DNA from: an uncultured Lachnospiraceae bacterium
Lineage (GTDB): Bacteria > Bacillota > Clostridia > Lachnospirales > Lachnospiraceae
Length of the DNA stretch: 57,499 nt
NCBI GenBank assembly: GCA_948470335.1
Contig: CAOKOL010000028.1
Span: forward strand, 1 to 57,499
Direction: 5' to 3'
Below the pieces are notes generated by a model. The model ran no database searches and was not told the origin of the DNA. It saw only the letters and a list, made by a program, of their open reading frames with translations. Position numbers and translations under genes: made by a program. Positions 1 through 9,449 of this stretch are shown here, piece by piece (the first letter of the stretch is position 1; each line of letters opens with the position of its first letter).

Positions 1-102
1 AAAGAAGTAGAGGATTTGATCCAACAGTTTAGAGGATATTTAGCATTGGATGTATTATTGGCATTTATGAATCAGCGCTCAGTACAAGTATTGGGAGCAT
101 AG
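1..102 (+). CDS. C-terminal end of an unidentified protein (partial)
   Basis: An open frame enters at base 1 and ends at TAG 100-102, giving the last 33 residues of a protein whose start lies outside the window. The tail is mixed hydrophobic and charged (it ends SVQVLGA) and I do not recognise it. The stop is only two bases before the ATG of the HD-domain gene, so the two were probably co-transcribed and translationally coupled. Base composition is AT-rich like the next gene and unlike everything after 2000. Confidence 0.55.
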   Translation, partial: KEVEDLIQQFRGYLALDVLLAFMNQRSVQVLGA

Positions 103-104
103 TC

Positions 105-1733
105 ATGAAAAACTATAAAAGAGTTAAAGACCCTATTTATGGCTATATCAAGATTCCTGTTACCTATATGACGAACATTGTTGATACATCTGTATTTCAA
201 AGGCTGCGTCGGGTTATACAGACCAGCTATTCTCCGCTTTATTCCTCCGCAGTACACAATCGTTTTGTCCACTCAATGGGAGTCTTCTATCTAGGAGAAT
301 TAACGGTTAATCAACTGATAAAAGAAGTGCGGAAAAAAATCAATTTGTCTATGGATTTAGAGGGGATTGGAGAATTATTTAAGCTTGCATGCTTATTGCA
401 TGATGTAGGTCATGCGCCGTTTTCCCATACAGGTGAAGGGTTTTACCTTGGAAAAGATCATAATTATACACAATTACATAACAAACTGATAGAAACGATT
501 GGAAACGAGAATTTTTCAAAAGATATTCCACAAGACTCAAGTTCTGCTGCAGCACCTCATGAGATTATGAGTGCAATCATTGGCATATTAGAATTTGAGT
601 TATTTTTTGATAGTGTGGATCAGAAGGAGTTTTTTGCCCGTTGTATTACAGGGTACAAATATTCAGAAGGAACAATAGAAAATAACATAAAGAATTGCTT
701 TATATCAATGCTCAATTCCAAAGTGATAGACGTAGATAAATTGGATTATCTTATTCGGGATGCGTATATTACGGGTTTTGATACGGTCAACATTGACTTC
801 GAGCGTCTTCTTTCTTCGCTTACAATATCAAAAGAAAATGGAAAATATAAAATCGCATATTATAAAAACGCTATAAGTGTTATTGAGAATGTAGTTTATG
901 CTCATGATGCGGAAAGAAAATGGATTCAAACACATCCTGTTGTACTATACGAAGCATATATACTTCAGCATATCATAGGCTATCTTAGTGAAAAAATTGA
1001 TGACAACGATAAAAAATTATTTTCACTGGAGTCATTAAGTAAAAAAGGGCAGCAGTTGAAAAATGGTTTATCTATTTCTCTATTGTGTGATGACGATATT
1101 ATTTATTTAATGAAAAATTCTTTTTATAGCCAATTAAGTGAAGAATTTTTCGAACGCAGAATAAGAAGGCATCCCGTATGGAAGTCAGAAGCTGAATATA
1201 AAGCATTTGTATTAGATATGGCTTCCGGAGGAAGTTTGTTAGAAAAATTTGAGCAGGCCATGAGTGTTACAGCGAAGTATTTAATCAAAAGTACTGATTC
1301 TTGGGTAATAGATGATTCTTTGATTGCCAAACTGGAAAAAGAAAAAGAAATTCTAATTACCACTGATATGGACTTAGAAACGAAAAGGGTCCAATTAGAG
1401 AATAAAGAGATGATTTTAAAAGTAGTGCATTCTTTGGAAAGTTATGCAAACGAAAAGGATATTAGCTGTAATTTTGTTATATTGATGGCGTCGCAATTTA
1501 ACAGCGGCTTTGGGAAACCTGATTTTTCGGCAACAAATATTGCTTTTCAAACGAAAGACGGGGAAAAAATTGCTGCTGTGGGAAATATAGTATCTGCTAT
1601 AGAGGCCAAGGAGAGAGATAGAGACAACTTCTTTTATCTTTTTTATAAGCGTAAAGACAATCTTAATATAGATAATGATGACATAGACAATCAGGAGATA
1701 TGTAAAAAGCTCTTTAAGGATGTCGTTTTTTAA
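105..1733 (+). CDS. HD-domain phosphohydrolase, COG1078/dNTPase-like
   Basis: 542 residues. The metal-binding signature of HD hydrolases is present: H56 in HSMG, the HD pair at 99-100 within LLHDVGHAPFSH, and a later aspartate in VDKLDYLIRD near residues 205-216. That order is typical of the COG1078 branch related to dGTP triphosphohydrolases. Such enzymes remove phosphates from nucleotides, but the substrate here cannot be read from sequence. The C-terminal half is helical and charged, without a recognised domain. The gene starts two bases after the stop of a truncated upstream gene. Its AT-rich composition differs sharply from the genes after 2000, which suggests an acquired segment. A defence-related dNTPase role is possible but unproven. 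Confidence 0.8.
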   Translation: MKNYKRVKDPIYGYIKIPVTYMTNIVDTSVFQRLRRVIQTSYSPLYSSAVHNRFVHSMGVFYLGELTVNQLIKEVRKKINLSMDLEGIGELFKLACLLHDVGHAPFSHTGEGFYLGKDHNYTQLHNKLIETIGNENFSKDIPQDSSSAAAPHEIMSAIIGILEFELFFDSVDQKEFFARCITGYKYSEGTIENNIKNCFISMLNSKVIDVDKLDYLIRDAYITGFDTVNIDFERLLSSLTISKENGKYKIAYYKNAISVIENVVYAHDAERKWIQTHPVVLYEAYILQHIIGYLSEKIDDNDKKLFSLESLSKKGQQLKNGLSISLLCDDDIIYLMKNSFYSQLSEEFFERRIRRHPVWKSEAEYKAFVLDMASGGSLLEKFEQAMSVTAKYLIKSTDSWVIDDSLIAKLEKEKEILITTDMDLETKRVQLENKEMILKVVHSLESYANEKDISCNFVILMASQFNSGFGKPDFSATNIAFQTKDGEKIAAVGNIVSAIEAKERDRDNFFYLFYKRKDNLNIDNDDIDNQEICKKLFKDVVF

Positions 1734-1753
1734 AAAGTATTGTTCTTTGGTTT

Positions 1754-1822
1754 ATATCATAAGGACCGCCAAGATTATTGCAAGATTATTGCATAATGTT
1801 TTCTTGACGGTCTTTATGATAT
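1754..1822. repeat. Large inverted repeat enclosing an 11-bp tandem repeat
   Basis: Arms at 1754-1773 and 1803-1822 match over 20 bp with two differences, both G-U compatible in RNA. The 29-base loop region holds two direct copies of AAGATTATTGC (1771-1781 and 1782-1792). It lies 20 bases after the HD gene and near the switch from AT-rich to GC-rich sequence. It could terminate the HD transcript or mark the end of an inserted element. There is no long T run right after the distal arm. Confidence 0.6.
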
Positions 1823-1900
1823 TATATTCAATCCCTTTTAGATTGCGTTTGCGTTTCTCTAGTGCTTTTGCTCGATGGCTCTTGTTCTGCGCTGCATGCA

Positions 1901-1929
1901 TTGTGTTTTTTATGGTGGTATGTTACAAT
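1901..1929 (+). promoter_or_regulatory. Sigma-A promoter for the ABC exporter operon
   Basis: -35 TTGTGT (1901-1906), 17-bp spacer, -10 TACAAT (1924-1929). It points at the ABC ATPase gene whose ribosome site and ATG follow at 1992-2004. Confidence 0.5.
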
Positions 1930-2003
1930 CACTGAGAATATTCATTGATGTTTATAGCAAAACTCCAAGGGTGGAACTGCAAAACTGTGATAAGGAGACA
2001 GAA

Positions 2004-2684
2004 ATGATAGAGGTTGCTCAGATCAGCAAGGCATATGGCCGCAGGCAGGTATTGTCTCAGATTTCTTTTCATATTGAAGAAGGGCAGTGCGTGGGCATTG
2101 CCGGGGCTAACGGGTGCGGAAAATCCACGCTGCTGGCGATTCTGGCAGGGGCTGTCAGACCGGACGGCGGAAAAGTTTTGTATCACGGAAGCCCTGCAGA
2201 CCGCGGGCGGTACAGGAAAGAAATGGGATATGTACCCCAGGGAAATCCGTTGCTTCCGGAGCTGTCCGTTAAGGATAATCTGAAATTATGGTATAAAGGC
2301 AGCGAAAAGGAATGGAAACGGGAGCAGGATTCTGGTATAATAGCAGTATTGGAACTTGGCCCGTTATTAAAGAGGGACGCGGGAAGGCTGTCAGGCGGCA
2401 TGAAGCGGCGTCTGAGTCTGGCCTGCGCGCTGATGAATCATCCCCGGTTTCTGATTCTGGATGAGCCGGGGGCGGCTCTTGATGTGGTCTGCAAGGAGGA
2501 AATCCGGCAGTACCTTTCGGAATATCTGAAACAGGGCGGCACGGTGCTGCTGACCAGCCATGAGGAGCGGGAGCTGTCTCTGTGCGGCAGACTTCTTCTG
2601 ATGCGTGGCGGCAGACTGACAGAGATCCCGGCGGATACACAGGCAGGGGAGCTGGCTGTTATGATTACGGCGGAAACGCGGTGA
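2004..2684 (+). CDS. ABC transporter ATP-binding protein
   Basis: 226 residues from the ATG at 2004, chosen over the longer frame from 1875 because AAGGAGACAGAA directly precedes it. Walker A GANGCGKST (34-42), signature LSGGMKRR (near 130) and Walker B FLILDEP (near 150) are all intact, so this should be an active ATPase. Its size and closest flavour are those of drug, bacteriocin or ABC-2 exporter ATPases. It is the first gene of a four-gene run with a membrane-anchored protein and two ABC-2 permeases, which together would form an exporter. The substrate is unknown. Confidence 0.9.
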   Translation: MIEVAQISKAYGRRQVLSQISFHIEEGQCVGIAGANGCGKSTLLAILAGAVRPDGGKVLYHGSPADRGRYRKEMGYVPQGNPLLPELSVKDNLKLWYKGSEKEWKREQDSGIIAVLELGPLLKRDAGRLSGGMKRRLSLACALMNHPRFLILDEPGAALDVVCKEEIRQYLSEYLKQGGTVLLTSHEERELSLCGRLLLMRGGRLTEIPADTQAGELAVMITAETR

Positions 2685-2696
2685 GATGACGGGCCG

Positions 2697-2814
2697 CAGC
2701 GGAACTAAAATCAGCGGAGGCCCGTATGAGTCCCGGAAGGATTTGCGGACGCGCAGGCGGTCGGAAATGCTTCCAGAGTCAGGGGGCTCAGGAGGGCTGC
2801 AGCGGAACTAAAAA
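2697..2814 (+). repeat. Dispersed 5'-leader repeat, copy A (full length)
   Basis: About 118 bp bounded by two copies of AGCGGAACTAAAA (2698 and 2801). The centre can fold into a hairpin: TGAGTCCC pairs with GGGGCTCA, then GGAAG with CTTCC, ATTT with AAAT, and CGC with GCG. It matches the copies at 39857-39979 and 41461-41669 and ends about 14 bases before the ATG at 2828, on the same strand as that gene. Its reading frame is open and in frame with the downstream gene, which would extend that ORF back to 2726. Confidence 0.8.
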
Positions 2815-2827
2815 TCAGAGGGTAATT

Positions 2828-4471
2828 ATGATGGATGAGACGAAAGAAATGAACAGTGTGGAAACGCCGTATGCGGGGGTATCCCCGGATTTATTTGAGC
2901 CGCCGAAAAATAACAAAAAGAAGTGGCTGTTGGCCGGCGGTGCGGCAGTGGTTCTGATTGCGGCGATTGCAGCCATAGCGGCAGCAGGCTCCTTCTTTTT
3001 TCAGAACAGCCAGAAAAAATTTGTGGCAGCGCTGGGGAAAGCCATGTCCAGCGCACCGGAAGAAACGGAAGACGTGTTTGGTTTTGAGCAGATGGAGGAA
3101 ACGCTTAAAAAAACGCCCTATCACTACGGCGGTTCTCTGGTGCTGGAGGACAGCAACCTCACCGATCTGGACGCTTTCAGCGGTTTGGGCTTTTCGACGG
3201 AAATCGGCGTGGATTATGATACGATTCGCCGGGGCATGGTGAAGTTTATGGTATCTTACGGCGGCATGGATGCGGTAGGACTTTCCTATTATCTGGATCC
3301 TGAGGCCCTTACGCTGGCCGTTCCGGGACTGACGGACTCTCTTTTGAAGCTGGATTATCAGGAAGGGTTTGAGGAGAGACTTTTTTCCTCTTTTATGATG
3401 GAGAGCATGGCGATGGACCGGGCGGAGATGGAAGAATTTGCCGATATGCTGATTGCCGTGCGGGAATTGATGGAGGGAAAAGGGGCGGCTGATCAGTCTG
3501 CTTCCGAACAGATCGCGGAACGTTTTAATAATACGGTAAATCTGATGGACAGACTGGAAAAAGAGATGGAGGTAGAGCGCGCCGACAGCAAAAGCTTTAC
3601 CATTAACGGAAAAGAAACCACCTGTACCGGATATACGGCCGTGATTTCCCATGAGACGCTGATGGCCATTTTTCAGGACGTAAGTGATTTTGTGGCGGCA
3701 GATGAGGAAGCCGGACAGCTGGTGTATGATTTCCTGAGTCAGATGGAGCTGCTGACGGGCGGCGATTTTGTTTTGGGCGGCAGGGAGGATCTGGAAACCG
3801 ATCTGGAGTACCTGCTGGACCGTCTGGACGATTCTTTTGATGATGTCCGGATGAAGGGATATATTGACCACGCCGGAAATATGGCGTCTCTGACCATAGA
3901 GACCGGTTTTGAGGCTGACGGGGATGACGTGGAATTCAGGGAGGAGATTCTCTGGAAAGGCGGCTCTTATCTGGCCGAGAACATGGAAGTTACCGTGGAG
4001 ATAGACGACGGCTACAGCGATGTGGAATGCACGCTGGCCAGAGAGGGCAGCAGGGAAAATGAAATATCGGATACGTCCTATAAACTGTCCGTGCGGATTG
4101 ACGGTGAGAAGGTTATGACAGGAACATTTGGTTCTGTCTTTAACCGGGACACCAAAGAGGCTTCCATGGATGCGATGCTCCGGGCTGACAGCATGTATCT
4201 TTCTGTCGATCTGAAGGCGGACGGCGTGTTTGACCAGATTGATAAGGGAAAAGGCTTCCATTTTGATATGGATAATCTGCGGCTGCGGGCGGTGGGCGCT
4301 ACGCTGAATTTCTCCGGAGAGGTGTACTGCGGGCCGATAGATGCCCTTGAGATACCGGAAGGGGAAACCTTTGACCTGCTTACGGACAGCGAGGCAGACT
4401 GGGAAATGCTGACCATGGAAATTATGGACAATCTGTATGACCTGGCATACAGATTAGAGCTCGATTGGTAA
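2828..4471 (+). CDS. Membrane-anchored protein of an ABC-2 exporter operon, function unknown
   Basis: 547 residues from ATG 2828, with GAGGG just upstream; the in-frame extension to 2726 is repeat sequence and was not used. A short cytoplasmic tail ending in KKKW is followed by one transmembrane segment (about residues 37-62, alanine-rich) and a large acidic extracytoplasmic domain of some 480 residues. I recognise no catalytic motif. The size and single-anchor layout resemble uncharacterised Lachnospiraceae proteins of the DUF6583 type, but I could not verify that. The gene sits between the ATPase and the two permeases and overlaps the first permease start, so it is probably an accessory or surface component of the exporter. 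Confidence 0.7.
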   Translation: MMDETKEMNSVETPYAGVSPDLFEPPKNNKKKWLLAGGAAVVLIAAIAAIAAAGSFFFQNSQKKFVAALGKAMSSAPEETEDVFGFEQMEETLKKTPYHYGGSLVLEDSNLTDLDAFSGLGFSTEIGVDYDTIRRGMVKFMVSYGGMDAVGLSYYLDPEALTLAVPGLTDSLLKLDYQEGFEERLFSSFMMESMAMDRAEMEEFADMLIAVRELMEGKGAADQSASEQIAERFNNTVNLMDRLEKEMEVERADSKSFTINGKETTCTGYTAVISHETLMAIFQDVSDFVAADEEAGQLVYDFLSQMELLTGGDFVLGGREDLETDLEYLLDRLDDSFDDVRMKGYIDHAGNMASLTIETGFEADGDDVEFREEILWKGGSYLAENMEVTVEIDDGYSDVECTLAREGSRENEISDTSYKLSVRIDGEKVMTGTFGSVFNRDTKEASMDAMLRADSMYLSVDLKADGVFDQIDKGKGFHFDMDNLRLRAVGATLNFSGEVYCGPIDALEIPEGETFDLLTDSEADWEMLTMEIMDNLYDLAYRLELDW

Positions 4472-5691
4472 AACTGACTGAGAAGATGAGACAAATTTGC
4501 GTATATCAGTTTCTTCAAATCAAACGGGCGCTAAAGCTGCTGCCGGCCGTTATGGCGGTATCCGTTCTGTTTGGCGCGCTGGCGGCGGCGGCAGCCTTTG
4601 GCGGTGCTAAGCTGCTGTATCAGGACAGAGCTGTCGGAAGAATTGCCGTGGCGGTTGTGGCGGATGCGGATGACTCTGTCGGGCAGATGGCCCTGTCTAT
4701 GCTGAGCAGTATGGAAAGTGTAGAAAGCATCTGTGATTTTGTGGAGACAACCGAACAGGAAGCAAGAGAAGGATTGAAGGAGGGCCGCTATTATGCGGCC
4801 CTGTTGATTCCGCCCCGGATGGTGGAGGGGATTATGGACGGCACCAATACGCCGGTCAGAGTGCTGCTTTCCGGTCAGGGCAGTCTGGAAACATTGCTGC
4901 TGCGGCAATTAACGGAATCCGGGGCGCAGATTCTGGATGCGGCCCAGGCGGGAATTTATGCGGCAGATTTTTACTGCGGAGAGCTGGGGATGGAGCAGCT
5001 GATTCCTCAGGTGGAGCAGTTTTTGAATCAGGTGTATCTGGATTATGCGCTGAACCGAAGCGGCTGGTTCAGAAAGACTGCCGTTTCGGCTCTGGGGGAG
5101 ATGGATCTTCTGGGATATTATGGGACGACGGCGATTGCTCTTTTGCTGTTTCTTTCAGGTGTTTCCTGTGCTTCTTTTTCCTGCCGGGAGTCCCGGGCAC
5201 TGGAAGAAAAGCTGGAAGCGGAAGGTGTGGGAATCTGTGCCCGGCTTTTTGGGAAAATTCTGGCAGTAGCCGTTTTGCTTCTGGCAGCGGTGCTGCTTTT
5301 GGCCATGCCGGTGTCGGCAGGGCTTTCCGGATGGGGAATGCGGGGCCTGGAACTCAGCGGATATTCGGTGTTTTGCGCGGCAGCGGCTGTTCTGGTCTGT
5401 GCTTCCGTGATCGTGTTTTGTTTTGAGACGGCAGACAGCCTGCTGGCGGGGACGATGCTTCTGTTTGTCCTGACGGGCGCGCTGATTTTTCTTGCAGGAG
5501 GGCTTTTGCCCCCGGCGTTTCTGCCCGGATTATTGCGGCCGTTTTCCCGGTGGAATCCGGCGTCGGCGGTGAGAGGGCTGCTGGGGCCTCTGTTTGGCTA
5601 TGCGGCCGGCTGGCAGGCAGGGACGGCTGCTGTGTGCGGCTTTCTGGTATTTTTTGGACTGGGAATTTTTAGCAGGAGACGGATGCGGTGA
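4465..5691 (+). CDS. ABC-2 type transporter permease (first subunit)
   Basis: 408 residues from TTG 4465, overlapping the previous stop by seven bases. An ATG at 4486 (401 residues) is the alternative start, but its GAGAAG is too close to act as a ribosome site. The layout is classic ABC-2 export: one N-terminal membrane helix (about 24-50), a long extracytoplasmic segment (about 50-210), then five to six helices at the C-terminus. It would pair with the next gene product and the ATPase at 2004. Confidence 0.8.
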   Translation: MVKLTEKMRQICVYQFLQIKRALKLLPAVMAVSVLFGALAAAAAFGGAKLLYQDRAVGRIAVAVVADADDSVGQMALSMLSSMESVESICDFVETTEQEAREGLKEGRYYAALLIPPRMVEGIMDGTNTPVRVLLSGQGSLETLLLRQLTESGAQILDAAQAGIYAADFYCGELGMEQLIPQVEQFLNQVYLDYALNRSGWFRKTAVSALGEMDLLGYYGTTAIALLLFLSGVSCASFSCRESRALEEKLEAEGVGICARLFGKILAVAVLLLAAVLLLAMPVSAGLSGWGMRGLELSGYSVFCAAAAVLVCASVIVFCFETADSLLAGTMLLFVLTGALIFLAGGLLPPAFLPGLLRPFSRWNPASAVRGLLGPLFGYAAGWQAGTAAVCGFLVFFGLGIFSRRRMR

Positions 5692-6746
5692 TGAAATTAG
5701 GGTTCTGGTTTTGGCTATGTGTAAAACGGCAGCTGAAAAAACCGGTGTTCTGGATGCAGTTTATGATCCTGCCTCTGTCGGCGTTTGTTTTTCATGGGGC
5801 GGCAGGGCAGGAGGAAGGGCTTCTGCATGTGGCGCTGGCAGTTGAGGCAGATGAAACAGGGCTGGCAGAGCAGGCGGCAGAGATTTTGCTCGCCCGTGAA
5901 GGTGTCCTGAAATTTTATCGGTGCGGCACCAGAGAACAGGTGCTTCTGGATGTTCAGTCCAGGCGGGCGGAGTGTGGATTTGTATTCCGGGAAGGCTTTG
6001 GGAAAGGCATTCTGGACGGAGACCTGAAAAAAACTGTCGAGCTGATCCGCTCGCCTTCTACCGTGGCCGGGGAACTGGCTTCTGAATCGGTCAGCAGTGC
6101 GGTGATGTCGCTGGCGGGGCCGGCCGGGCTTGAGAAGCTGGCTTCCCGGGATTTTTTTCAGGAGGCTGGCGCAGCGGAGGAAAATGCCCGATTGCGTATG
6201 AAAGAACTCTATGACCGGTTTTTGACGGACGGCAGCACTTTTTCTTTTCTTTATGAAACGGCAGACGGGGCAGAGGCGGATGTTCGGCAGTGGGAGCGGC
6301 AGGTTTTTCCGGTCCGCGGACTGGGCGCCGTGTATATTTGGGCAGCGGCTCTGTTTGCGGTGGCTGCCGTTCAGGCGGATGTGAGAAAAGGGGTTTACGG
6401 CAGTATGCCGGGAGCATGGAAATATGCGGCGGTTTATCTGTCTGCGCTGACGCCGGCGCTGCTGGCGGCCGGTGCCTGTCTGGCGGCGGTTGCTCTGTCC
6501 GGCGTCTGGACGGCTGCGGGCAGAGAGCTGTCCGCTATTCTGGTTTATTCTGTGGCGGCGGCGCTGACAGCGGTTTTGCTGTGGCTGTTTGTCCGCCGGG
6601 AGAAAATCCTGTGTGCCCTGATTCCGGCGCTGCTGTTTGGCAGTCTGGTTCTCTGCCCGATTGTGATTGATCTGGGACAGTGGATTCCGGCAGTTTTTGT
6701 CCTGCAAAGGCTGTTTCCGCCCTATTATTACGCAGCTTTGTTTTAA
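5691..6746 (+). CDS. ABC-2 type transporter permease (second subunit)
   Basis: 351 residues from ATG 5691; the A of this ATG is the last base of the previous stop (TGATG), indicating coupling, and AGGAGA lies upstream near 5673. It has the same plan as its neighbour: an N-terminal helix, an extracytoplasmic domain of about 170 residues, and a C-terminal block of hydrophobic helices ending near the stop. The two permeases probably form a heterodimer. No clear terminator is seen before the next promoter at 6753. Confidence 0.8.
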   Translation: MKLGFWFWLCVKRQLKKPVFWMQFMILPLSAFVFHGAAGQEEGLLHVALAVEADETGLAEQAAEILLAREGVLKFYRCGTREQVLLDVQSRRAECGFVFREGFGKGILDGDLKKTVELIRSPSTVAGELASESVSSAVMSLAGPAGLEKLASRDFFQEAGAAEENARLRMKELYDRFLTDGSTFSFLYETADGAEADVRQWERQVFPVRGLGAVYIWAAALFAVAAVQADVRKGVYGSMPGAWKYAAVYLSALTPALLAAGACLAAVALSGVWTAAGRELSAILVYSVAAALTAVLLWLFVRREKILCALIPALLFGSLVLCPIVIDLGQWIPAVFVLQRLFPPYYYAALF

Positions 6747-6752
6747 GGATAC

Positions 6753-6781
6753 TTTTCAAGCGGCGGGATTAGTGGTATAAT
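6753..6781 (+). promoter_or_regulatory. Extended -10 promoter of gdpP-rplI
   Basis: -35-like TTTTCA (6753-6758), 17-bp spacer, and TGGTATAAT giving an extended -10 with TATAAT at 6776-6781. It lies 61 bases before the gdpP start. Confidence 0.65.
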
Positions 6782-6842
6782 TTGGCCAGAGGATTATACC
6801 GGCACGAAGGACATGGTATATTAACCCGGCGAGGTATGAAAC

Positions 6843-8888
6843 ATGAAAAAAGGCAAACAATCCATCAATCGGCTGCAGAGCTATCTAACGACTCCTTTTT
6901 TATTTACCGTGGTGATCATCGTGGCGAATGTGGCGGTTCTGGCGGTGGACCGGAAGGCGGCGGCGGTGATGGCACCGGCCAGCTGTATCTGTCTGTTCTT
7001 TTCCATCGCACTTTATTTTTACCGAAAGCCCCTTCTTCTGAAAGAACTGGTGAATTTTTCCATGGAACATGCCCAGGTGCAGAACCAGCTTCTGCGGGCG
7101 CTGCCCATGCCCTATGCGATCATTGACGAGGCAGGAAAGATTCTGTGGATCAATTATGCGTTTCAGCGGGAGATCGGAAAAGAAAAAAATAAAAATCTCA
7201 GGGCTCTGTTTCCCGAGGTGAAGCGAAAAGATATTCCGGTGGATGATGAGCACAAGATTCTGAATGTGCGGCATGGCGACCGTTATCTGCGGCTTGAGCT
7301 GGTGAATGTGGTTCTGCCCGGAGAATTTACGGACAGCGGCTTTTCAGGAGTGGGGGAAGGCGAGGAATTTCCCCGTCTGCTGGCACTCTATGTCTTTGAT
7401 GAGACGGAGAGCATCGGCCTGAAAAAAACCATGGAAGAAGAACAGATGGTAGCCGGTCTGATCTATCTGGACAATTATGAGGAAGCCATGGCGATGGTGG
7501 ATGAGGTGCGTGTCACCGTAATTTCCGCTCTGGTGGACAGGAAGATCACCCGCTATTTTGCCCAGATGGGAGCCGTCATCAAAAAGCTGGAGAAAGACCG
7601 GTATTTTGTTGCGGTAAAGCAAAAATATCTGTCCGTAATGACGGAAGATCACTTCCGGATTCTGGAAGATGTGAGAACCATGAACACGGGAACGGAAATT
7701 GCGTTTACGCTCAGTATCGGCCTTGGCTGCGGGGCCGCTACCTATGAGGGAAATTATGAGTATGCCCGTACCGCTATTGATATGGCCCTTGGCCGGGGCG
7801 GAGATCAGGCGGTGATTAAGGACGGAGAAAATATTTTCTACCACGGCGGAAAGTCGCAGGCTACGGAAAAGAATACCCGTGTAAAAGCCCGCGTAAAGGC
7901 CCATGCGCTGAAAGAGCTGCTGCTGAGCAAGGAAGAAGTGCTGATTATGGGCCATAAGCTGGGAGATGTGGATTCTCTGGGAGCGGCCATTGGTCTTTAC
8001 CGGGCTGCCGCTACGCTGGACCGGAAAGCCCGCATTGTAATCAATGATATCACGGCGCCTTTGCGCCCGGTGGTGGAAAAGTTTAAAAGCGACGGAGAGT
8101 ATCCGGAAGATCTGTTTATAAACAGCAGTCAGGCCATGGAAGCCGTTACCCGCAATACGGTGGTGATTGTGGCGGATGTGAACCGTCCCAGCGTTACGGA
8201 ATGCCAGGAACTTCTGGAGATGTCGGATTACGTGGTGGTTCTGGATCATCACAGACAGACCAGGGACAGCATTGCCAGTGCGGTTCTGTCCTATGTGGAG
8301 CCCTATGCTTCCTCCACCTGTGAGCTGGTGGCCGAGATTCTCCAGTATATCAGCGACGATATCAAAATCAGGGGAATTGAGGCGGACGTGATGTACGGCG
8401 GCATTATCCTGGATACGGACAGCTTTCTGAGCAGGACAGGCGTCCGTACGTTCGAGGCGGCCGCATTTTTAAGAAGAAGCGGCGCCGATATGACCAGAGT
8501 GCGGAAGATTTTCCGGGATAAGATGGAGGATCATAAGGCCCAGGCCGAGGCGGTGCGCAGCGCGGAGATTTTTGAAAATGTATTTGCCATTACCACCTGC
8601 CCGGCGGAAGGGGTGGAAAGCCCTACGATTGTGGGGGCCAAGGCGGCAAACGAGCTGCTGAATGTGGTGGGCGTGGACGCTTCCATCGTGCTTACGGATT
8701 ATCAGAATAAGATTTATGTCAGCGCCCGCTCAGGCGGCGAGATCAATGTGCAGCTGGTGATGGAAAAGCTGGGAGGCGGAGGCCACAGCACGATGGCCGG
8801 CGCCCAGCTGACCGGATGCACCGTTCAGGAAGCACTGCAATATGTAAAGGTGACGATTAAACAAATGCTGGATGAGGGAGAAATTTAA
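6843..8888 (+). CDS. gdpP: Cyclic-di-AMP phosphodiesterase GdpP
   Basis: 681 residues. Two N-terminal membrane helices (about 18-35 and 40-58) are followed by a PAS-like region, a degenerate GGDEF domain (about 170-300, without a clean GGDEF motif) and a C-terminal DHH/DHHA1 phosphodiesterase. The last carries GHKLGDVDS near residue 375, DHH at about 467-469 and [10 protein letters not shown] near 645. This architecture defines GdpP (YybT), which hydrolyses c-di-AMP to pApA and so tunes potassium and cell-wall homeostasis. The order gdpP-rplI-dnaB is the usual one in Bacillota. Confidence 0.96.
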   Translation: MKKGKQSINRLQSYLTTPFLFTVVIIVANVAVLAVDRKAAAVMAPASCICLFFSIALYFYRKPLLLKELVNFSMEHAQVQNQLLRALPMPYAIIDEAGKILWINYAFQREIGKEKNKNLRALFPEVKRKDIPVDDEHKILNVRHGDRYLRLELVNVVLPGEFTDSGFSGVGEGEEFPRLLALYVFDETESIGLKKTMEEEQMVAGLIYLDNYEEAMAMVDEVRVTVISALVDRKITRYFAQMGAVIKKLEKDRYFVAVKQKYLSVMTEDHFRILEDVRTMNTGTEIAFTLSIGLGCGAATYEGNYEYARTAIDMALGRGGDQAVIKDGENIFYHGGKSQATEKNTRVKARVKAHALKELLLSKEEVLIMGHKLGDVDSLGAAIGLYRAAATLDRKARIVINDITAPLRPVVEKFKSDGEYPEDLFINSSQAMEAVTRNTVVIVADVNRPSVTECQELLEMSDYVVVLDHHRQTRDSIASAVLSYVEPYASSTCELVAEILQYISDDIKIRGIEADVMYGGIILDTDSFLSRTGVRTFEAAAFLRRSGADMTRVRKIFRDKMEDHKAQAEAVRSAEIFENVFAITTCPAEGVESPTIVGAKAANELLNVVGVDASIVLTDYQNKIYVSARSGGEINVQLVMEKLGGGGHSTMAGAQLTGCTVQEALQYVKVTIKQMLDEGEI

Positions 8889-8889
8889 G

Positions 8890-9336
8890 ATGAAAGTAGT
8901 ATTATTGGAAGACGTAAAGGCACTGGGAAAAAAAGGCGAGCTGGTGGATGTCAGCGATGGCTATGCAAGGAACTTTATTCTGCCGAAGAAAAAGGGTATT
9001 GAAGCGACGGCTAAGAATCTGAACGACCTGAAATTACAGAAGCAGCATCAGGACAAGCTGGCGGCGGAGCAGCTGGCGGAGGCAAAAGCCCTGGCGGAGA
9101 AGATCGACGCGGCGATGGTGGTGATGAAGGTGAAAACCGGCGAGGGCGGAAAAGTGTTCGGATCCGTTTCTACTAAGGAGATTGCCCAGGCGGCGAAGGA
9201 GCAGTGCGGTTTTGATCTGGATAAGAAGAAGATGGTGCTGGAGGAGCCCATCAAAAGCTGCGGAAACCATATCATTCCTGTCAAGCTGCATCGGGAAGTG
9301 ACGGCAAAGCTGACGGTTAAGGTGACAGAGATCTAA
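8890..9336 (+). CDS. rplI: 50S ribosomal protein bL9
   Basis: 148 residues from ATG 8890, one base after the gdpP stop region. The N-terminal domain ([17 protein letters not shown], then [12 protein letters not shown]) is the rRNA-binding fold of bL9. A long connecting helix and the C-terminal domain follow. Length is normal for the family. It is co-transcribed with gdpP. Confidence 0.98.
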   Translation: MKVVLLEDVKALGKKGELVDVSDGYARNFILPKKKGIEATAKNLNDLKLQKQHQDKLAAEQLAEAKALAEKIDAAMVVMKVKTGEGGKVFGSVSTKEIAQAAKEQCGFDLDKKKMVLEEPIKSCGNHIIPVKLHREVTAKLTVKVTEI

Positions 9337-9395
9337 AGGGAATGTTTCGGTGAAATGATCCGGGCAGGCCGGCGGAATATCAATATAGCGGGGGA

Positions 9396-9434
9396 CTGCC
9401 AAATGGTTTATGAAAACAGCAGCGGAACTAAATT
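9396..9434 (+). repeat. Dispersed 5'-leader repeat, copy F (short form)
   Basis: A minimal version of the family: the left end (GGTTTATGAAAACAGCAGC) is joined directly to the right end (GCGGAACTAAAT), without the central hairpin. It ends about 16 bases before the dnaB ATG, on the same strand. It contains an 11-codon open frame from ATG 9410 that stops before dnaB. Confidence 0.7.
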
Positions 9435-9449
9435 GGGGAAGATAAAAAG

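Noticed and set aside
1720..1935. 71-codon hydrophobic frame after the HD gene
   Set aside because: It starts inside the HD gene, has no ribosome site, and is built on the inverted repeat and promoter region.
2891..4261. 456-codon minus-strand frame opposite the exporter accessory gene
   Set aside because: It is a shadow of the plus-strand gene, lacks a ribosome site, and has histidine/arginine-rich content typical of antisense frames in GC-rich genes.
5715..6707. 330-codon minus-strand frame opposite the second permease
   Set aside because: Composition is dominated by Arg, Gln and Pro without domains; the plus strand has a clear membrane protein in an operon.
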